From Spinacia oleracea (lineage: Eukaryota; Streptophyta; Magnoliopsida; Caryophyllales; Amaranthaceae), in contig NC_079490.1 of NCBI RefSeq assembly GCF_020520425.1, positions 7,068,001-7,132,000 of the forward strand: a stretch of DNA of 64,000 bases. Direction: 5' to 3'. Positions within the stretch are counted from its first letter, which is position 1. The number at the start of each line of letters is the position of its first letter. A program made the position numbers and the translations under genes. The notes beneath the pieces are model-generated. The model did not search any database. It worked only from the letters and a program-made list of their open reading frames with translations, and was not told the origin of the DNA. This document shows positions 57,035 to 64,000 of this stretch, piece by piece.

Positions 57035-60000
57035 TTATTATTTTCATAATCTAAATTGCATGAACATGGTTAAATATTACAAATTTGCAAAAATTAAAAG
57101 GGGTGATTAATTTTCGTAATTGTTAATTAATTGCAAATTGCGTTTATTTAATTATATGTACGCAGTTTTTCGGCAGTTTCTTCATTACTCATCCGAATTG
57201 AGTGATTTTTGTGTCAATTCCGCATGTAAAAGGCATTCTAAAATTTTGACAAAAATAGTATTTTTCTGCCGAACCCAGAATTCTCAAATTCGAAGCCTAG
57301 CTATGACTTTTCGAAGGTTTTAGTTTTTCGAATGCAAAATTTCGTAAATTTAAGATGTTAAATTAAATATTTGCGATTCCTGTTGATAAATCTTGAATTT
57401 TTGATTGACCTACTGCATATGTTTAACAAGTTTGAATGCCTAGTCTTGTTAATTATGCAATCTAATTTGTAATTATGATTAATTTGTTGAAAATTAGAAT
57501 AATTTAGAATTAATTTGATTTTCATAATTAATTGTAATTTAATTAGAAACCTATGATTAAAAACCACCATAAAAATTGTAAATTTACGATAAATTTTAAA
57601 TTTTTATGACCTAGACTTGAATCCATAACAATCGGAAATCAATTGGATAATAAATTTTCGATTTTTCGCCCTAAAATTATGAAATTAATAATATTTATTA
57701 ATTTGTCATTAATTTTAAATATAAATTTTAAATTTTTATGCGATTCGTTCAAATAACTTGCACGCACGAAGCAATGGACGCTTCGTGTTACCCTTAAGGG
57801 GTGTTGTATAATGCGGGCATGCGACGACGAGCAAGGGAGCTCGTCGCCCGTGCGGCACGAATGCAATGAGCAAGGGCGTAGTGCACGAGCACAAGGCAGC
57901 AGCCCTGCCTTGTGTCGTGTGCCACGAGCAATGAACGAATGGGCATGGGCGAAGGGCGAGCCAAGGCAGTCGCGTGTGGGCAGCAAGCGAGCTGCGCCAC
58001 AACGCGCGCTGCCTCGCACAAGTGCGCGCAGCCTCGCGCGCAGCGAGCGCAAGCTCGCGTGCCACGAGCGCTGCGCCCAGCACTGCTCGCGCGCGCAGCG
58101 CGCGATGTCGCTCGCCCAGCGAGCGATGTCGCTCGCCCAGCGAGCGATGTCGCGCCCCAGCGAGCGATGGCTCGCGCGCGCAGCGCGCGATGTCGCTCGC
58201 CCAGCGAGCGATGTCGCGCCCCAGCGAGCGATGGCTCGCGCGCACAGCGAGCGAGCCAGCGCGCCCAGCGAGCGATCTCGCGCGCGCGCACTGCGAGCGA
58301 TAGCTCGCGTGCGATGGGGCGCTGTGCGGAGGCTTGCGATAGGACAGCAGCAGCTATGCGACGAGCGCATGAGCTGCGCGCACATGGCCAGCAATGGCTG
58401 TGTGCGTGCGGCCCATGGGCGTGCAACGCATAGGGTGTTTGCGTTACGATTAGATCGTTTTGAATGTTTAATTTGAAAATTTCAGTTCACGTAATTTTGA
58501 TTAATTTTAAAATTAATAATTTGAATTAATTTCTTGGATTTTAATTTTGAATATTATAATTATAATAAATGGAATTTATTCTAATTATTTTACTAAAATT
58601 AAAATCATGAATTAATTTAAATGCGACTGAAATTAAATTAAATTTTTGGATTCAATTATAAATTTATATGAGCTTTAAATTTTAATTAAATTTGTATGTT
58701 TCCGGTTAGACTAGAAATACAATTTTATGTTTAAAATTAGTAAAGCATATGAATTTATTGGTTTGAGTGGGAGCGCTTTTTAGTCATAAACTCTTGATTA
58801 GGTCTACAAATCCTTAAGGTTAAAACAACTCGATTAGAATTAATAAGGACTGAATAATTGGTAGATTATTGGTGCCCTTGATTAATTGCTGCAAATGTTT
58901 ACGTGATGCATAATGTGTTTTACTAACCAGCTATGTGGGCCATTCATGATAATGAATGGGTGAATGGTATATATTGTATATGTACTGTTTTGCAGGTTAT
59001 GAAGTGACTAGTATGGCCCAAATAGGATAGAAAATATGGTCTGCGTACCATTAATTTGAATGTAATTGGTCTAAAGCACCAAAGTTATTTTTCAATTCAA
59101 AATGGTCTGCGTACCATCAAATAGTTGTAATTAGTTATAGCTTATCCTATTTGAAGAAAATGGTGCCTCCCACGGAGATTTTCAAGACGGACTTTGAAGT
59201 CAAAGCTTCAAGATGAAGTCGGGCCATACTAGATCACAAATATCTTATGCATGTTTTAAGTTATTTATTGCTTTAAATATGTCTTAAAATGCATGAGATC
59301 AAAAGCTTGATTATGTTGCATGATTAAGGATTTTAGTTCACTTAAAATCTAACCAACATAGTAAGAGCCTTAAGTTCCAAACTTAAAAATTGAGTTAAAA
59401 GGTGCCATGCCAAAATATACACTTGCTTGGATATCCTTTACATCAATCTAGTAATAGTTTTCGCTCAGCGAGGTGTTACTTATTGGTCCTAAAGGGGCAA
59501 GGTACACAAATAATTGTGAGTACATGTTAGTTTTGGTGAAACTCAACGATATAAGTAAGGAGTCCTTTTATGTCGTGGCAAAATCGATAGGTTTACCTAA
59601 TAAGTTCTTAGACGTACCTATCAACCAAGAATAGTTTCTAGACTATTAGCAAAAGGCTTTTGCTTACCTAAGATGTTTTAGGATTAAGTCGACAAACTGT
59701 GCTTAGTTCTTCAATGATTTTAGGATCTTGGAATCATTTTATTCACACCTGCCGGAACAATAAAATCGAATAAAATGCTAATAACTTGTTTGAATTGCAT
59801 GGTTGCTTTAATTTCAAGTTATTATTCATGATAAATGTTTAGACTTTGCATGCTTCAATGTATGTTTTAATTATTGTTTATAATTAAATATCTTACACTG
59901 CAATAAATCCTTTTAGAAAGGTAACAGTAAATTTCCTCGATTGGTAGTGAATCCAAGAACGATTCACGGAAAAGAGAGAAAGTGAGCAATTTAAAATGTA

Positions 60001-63000
60001 CGTTTCTTATATCGACTTTTATGGTTGTTTTCGAATATCAAAATCGAATGGCAAACCAATTGGTGCTTGTGAATTTAAAATACACTGTAGTTTTGAGATC
60101 ATAAAGCATTGAGTTTAATACGCTCAGCTTTACCAATGGTTAACAACCTAATATCTTTGTCCATTTAATTCTCGAATGAGTCTAGTCCCTAGACATTCGA
60201 ATAGATCGATGCTTAGAGAACTTTAGAAGCTTCTGGTAAAATCATCTAGTTGAAACAAAATATTCAACATAAATGGTAAAGAACCTTGTTGGTGACATTG
60301 GACATGTCTAACAAAGTATAAAAGTCAACACTAAAGAATTCAATTCTTAAGACTATAAGAAAGGGTACAAGAAATAGGAAAACGAGGAACAATGAAAGGA
60401 ATTTACGATTCCGTTTCTACCTATAAGTTTATGTTTAAAGAGAAGTGACCTAGCAATCAAACTTCCTTGGTATCATATACCGCTTGAGGTTCTTACTTCG
60501 GTAATAACTCAAACAATGGAAGCTAGGATACACTAATGACCTACAAGTGGGAAATGAAGCATGGCAATGCTACATTAATTGTAGGGTCATCTAAGTTTGT
60601 TTTAAGTCCTTTCAAAGGCTGGAACTTAATGGCTATTTTGTTCCATAATCAACATACCTAAATTTCTGTTTTCAAACACAGAAAGACTCACATTCAAGAA
60701 AAACAAAAACAATGTTTGTTTGTTTATTTGAATGAAATGGTCAATTACAGGTTGAGTCAATATGCTTGATTAAAACAAACAACTCTTTAAAGAACTTTAC
60801 TAGGTTCAAATCAATCCCTTGATTTGAGTTCCACTAATCTTTGGCATTGTTGCTTAGACCATATCAACAAGTTAACATTCATAAGCTCTATTTTTGATGG
60901 ACTTTTGAGAGTTGATTGATTTCTAGATCATTTTAAGACAGCTAGTCTTACTTGTTGAAAGTAACAAAAGATATGAACTATTGTTAGAACGCCTAGACAA
61001 TAAAGTTCAAAGCTAAAGAAAGATTTTATGACTTTATTATTTCACATGGATTTGATGAATATAGGTTTATTTACTCAAATGTGATATAAGTTGAATCTGT
61101 TTGGCTAGTCCAAAGATTCAGAAGTATAAAATCCACTTGGCAAGAAATCATAAAGATCTAGGTTAGATCATGTTGATGATTACTTGAGACCAAATATGAT
61201 CATCAATGATTGTGTGTTGTAATTTCACAATCTAGGTCCATAAGATATGGCATATCTTAGTTGGAATAATCGAAGTCAATTAGTACTTGATTCGATCAAT
61301 GATGAATCATAAAGAATTTTCCTATAATTTCTAAAACAAAATGCTCAACTACCACCAAACTAAACCAAATTCGTCAAAGCTATTGAAAAGTAATTTCAGA
61401 ATAACTTTTCATAAAATATCTAGAGAGTTGCAAAACTCAGTGGGAGCTTAGTGTTTGTCATTCGACAAATAAGGCCCAAGTATAGATATATGTTTCATTG
61501 TGATTTATGAGACACAAGGGTATTGTTTCTACCACAAATTTTTGAGAACATAATGTTTGTTTGCTCGAAATAATGTCCTTTTGGAGATTCGTTTCCAAAA
61601 TGACAAGTGGGAGAAAATAGACCTCGAAAGTCTTCGAGGCGAACAACAAACATAAACGGACATTCCGGAGGCTTTTCGAAGTGCTTCAGAAAATCCGAAC
61701 TTATTCTTTAAGGACTTTAGAAGTGGCTTTAAAGAATAGACATCTCTTAGAAGACTTTACAAGTGCTTCAAGGAGAACAGAATATTCAAAGGACTTTCAA
61801 GTGGCTATTTGATATTCTATTGTTTGATGTTCTATACCCTAGTAGGCATAGAGTTCAAGTCACTGGAACTATGAGATTCTTCTATTAGATAGTGAAGAAA
61901 CATGGAGTTCAGGTCATTGAAGCTATGCGATTCTTCCATTAGATAGTGAAGAAACCTACAACTTGCAGTCAAACTATTATCATGTAGATTAATGAGTTTG
62001 TGACTTGCAAGAAAGCTATGACGAAACCCAGATTCCCTAAAAAGGTTAGAGGCCATATATAGACTCAAATGTTTTAAATGGTTAGAGGCCATAAAACATA
62101 CTCAATGTTTTGATGACAAAATTGAAATTTTGTTGATTTGCAAGAATAGTTTCACACCTATTGGTTGCAAGTTTGTTTTAAGGATAAAAACCATCAAACA
62201 TGGAATTGTGTTCACACACAAAGCTAGATTAGTTGCTAAAGGTTACAAGCAAATTCATGGCATGGATTGTGTTGAAACCTCATGCAAAATCGTAATGCTT
62301 AAGTCTATAATTCAAGCAATGATTGCATATTGGTACATATAGCAATTGGATGACAAAACGTATTCCTCAATCAAATGTTGGAATAAACTATGTACATGGT
62401 ATGTCATAGAATTTGTGGATCCAAATAAATGCTTGAAAAGAAAGCTAGCTTACGAAATCTAAGTACAGATTTAAGCAAGCAATTGGGAGTTGGAACTGTA
62501 TTTTAGTGAAGCTAATAAGTATTTTAGTTTCATAAAATATACATGATTCTTATAGATGTATAAGAAGTTTAGTGGGAGTACATAAAAACTTATTTGGTCC
62601 TATGTGTATTACACACATATCTCTCTATTGTGAAATAACATTCAAATGCTAATGACTTAGATTTGAAATTATTCATCAATAATGGACCATGGCGAAACTT
62701 AGTACATACTGGGTATTAAGATCTATTTACAAAAATCTTATGATATTGTTTTGGATTAAGTAATGGCATTTACTAAATCAAACACGAAAGTCTCCATTGG
62801 AGATATTCGACCCATGTGAATAAATCTAAGTAAAGGATGTTTGAACTATGTATAAGCATTTACTAAGTTAAACATCAAAGAGTCTAAATGAGATTCTTAA
62901 CCTATATTATATGTCAAAGAATTTAGCTGAATTTAGTATCTACTGAAACTAGATAAGCTAAAGTTACATGAATAGAATTCAATTGGGAAATATTCTGCAA

Positions 63001-64000
63001 AAGAATTTATCATGTATGATATAATATGAGGATCGCCAAAAACGTATCGTATGACTTTAGGCATGACGAACATATACCAATCTCTATTGATCTAAGTGAA
63101 GATCAACTAGATTGAGATCAAGAATACTTATGGTACTTGAAAAGGTACATAGGAATAGTTCTTGATTCAAGGAAATAAAGATATGCTAAATATTGATGCT
63201 ACACGCATAAACACTGGCAAAGGATCAAGCAAGACCCTTTGAAGTTAACCATTGATAAGGACGAGCTATAGAGCATCGTGTTTTGAAATGGCAACATGGG
63301 TTGGAGACCATGAGTTGTTGCGTGGGAAATTAAAATAATGATTTCTATGTTCTAAGATATAGTTGAGAGTATTCCACATATCTGTGAACTGCTTGGATAA
63401 GTAATTCCAAACAAAGCATCACTAGCAACCTATAAAGTTGAAGTAAAAGTAATTATTGCCTAAGAAGCAATAAAACAGGGTTGTTTAAAGTTCTTCACTG
63501 AACTTGGGTAGATCACCTATCTGCTGGCTTGATGATTCTTCATTGAAAAATGCGTAGAACCACTCTTGAAGCAAGAAAAACGTCTGCTAACTTGATGGTT
63601 CTTCATTGCAAAATGAGTAAAACCACCATCGAAGTAAGAAAGACTAGATCACATAATAAACAAACTCGAAAAGATCTTATCATCATATCTCGAAGAACAT
63701 TCGATGAAAAGGATATTAAGATTGGCAAAGCATGATAACTAAACCTATGCAACAAGTGAGAAGCAACACTCACATTGTAGCACTGGAAATCAAGCATAGC
63801 TTTGAATTCCATGAACTGTTTTAGAAGATGGGTTTGAGGCCCATGCTTGTAAAACATTGGGGTTGAACATTTATCATATATGAAATGTATTTTCATATTC
63901 CATTTAATCTTGGTTTAGTATTAAATGATGAGTCCCTTCAATTTGACGATATATTCAAGATAGACTGTCAGGACCAGTCCTGTGACTAAGAAATGTCTAT
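57035..64000 (+). pseudogene. Interior of the large copia element, heavily decayed (continues past edge)
   Basis: No long open frame survives. Reverse transcriptase is recognisable at 62,145-62,340 (IGCKFVLRIKTIKHG, HKARLVAKGYKQIHGMD) and in scattered pieces to about 62,640 (SEANKYFSFIKYT, YKKFSGS). RNase H traces appear at 63,420-63,720: ATYKVEVKVIIA where copia has SEAEYIAAS, then, across frames, residues like those around the terminal H.IRE motif. The stretch from about 63,890 to the edge resembles the pre-3'-LTR region. Gag, protease and integrase could not be aligned in 58.5-62.1 kb. The 3' LTR is outside the window. Confidence 0.75.
57800..58440. repeat. GC-rich tandem repeat island inside the copia element
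   Basis: A GC-rich island in AT-rich surroundings. The core at about 58,085-58,260 is a tandem array of a 21-bp unit (GCGAGCGATGTCGCTCGCCC plus A) with variants. Each unit contains the inverted pair GCGAGCGA / TCGCTCGC. Long open frames exist on both strands only because stop codons are rare in such DNA; none matches a known protein. Confidence 0.85.

Noticed and set aside
57639-58476. Several long Ala/Arg/Ser-rich open frames on both strands
   Set aside because: They overlap in all frames of a GC-rich tandem repeat. The openness follows from base composition, and no domain or splice context is present.

Overview
The window is plant nuclear DNA, almost certainly from a eudicot. It has spliced genes with GT/AG introns, many small TIR elements (MITEs), Ty1/copia elements, SINEs and Helitron ends, and an AT-rich background. 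The recurrent TACGGAGTA word and a 1.4-kb copia LTR with CGGAAACGGAAATATT-like repeats suggest Caryophyllales (spinach/beet/quinoa group). That placement is a weak inference. I see no CRISPR array, bacterial operon or convincing tRNA or rRNA gene.

Layout. (1) 1-8,063, minus: the N-terminal half of an ABCG/PDR full-size ABC transporter of the ABCG33/ABCG37 type. Thirteen exons can be placed with conserved splice phases and an open frame; the gene runs off the left edge. (2) 8,064-10,831: its upstream region, with a Stowaway-like MITE. (3) 10,832-22,196, minus: a second, tandem PDR copy that is dead. Its 3' exons (10,832-13,298) and 5' exons (19,681-22,196) survive. The middle (most of NBD1, TMD1, NBD2) is missing, replaced by about 6 kb of nested retroelements: a truncated copia, a plant-mobile-domain fragment, and an LTR element whose LTR is present as a 457-bp inverted repeat. 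The 5' part carries a frameshift, a stop codon and a Walker A Gly-to-Trp change. (4) 22,200-25,500: promoter-proximal sequence of that copy, duplicated again 2.36 kb further on.

(5) 25,600-41,850: a transposon pile. It holds an orphan copia LTR/primer site, a hAT-type element with 8-bp TSD, Helitron 3' ends, a topoisomerase II gene fragment, a Pack-MULE with 9-bp TSD carrying a CCT2 (chaperonin beta) fragment, a 2.77-kb TG...CA element with 5-bp TSD, and a decayed copia gag-pol with a 3' LTR. (6) 41,850-51,200: two SINE-like sequences, then one intact host gene on the minus strand (43,094-50,280), a 510-residue receptor-like kinase of the At2g42960/At5g18500 type with 7 coding exons and a leader intron. 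(7) 51,360-52,780: higher-order and simple tandem repeats upstream of the kinase. (8) 52,800-55,600: mostly featureless, with Helitron-like ends at 54.28 and 54.91 kb. (9) 55,637-64,000: 5' LTR, primer-binding site and strongly decayed interior of a large copia element that continues past the right edge.

Only two genes look functional: the PDR transporter (membrane export; relatives move auxin precursors and phenolics) and the receptor-like kinase. The rest is a record of local duplication followed by repeated transposition. I found no clear new molecular system. The most instructive items are the multiply disabled PDR pseudogene, the Pack-MULE with a chaperonin fragment, and the LTR inverted repeat.
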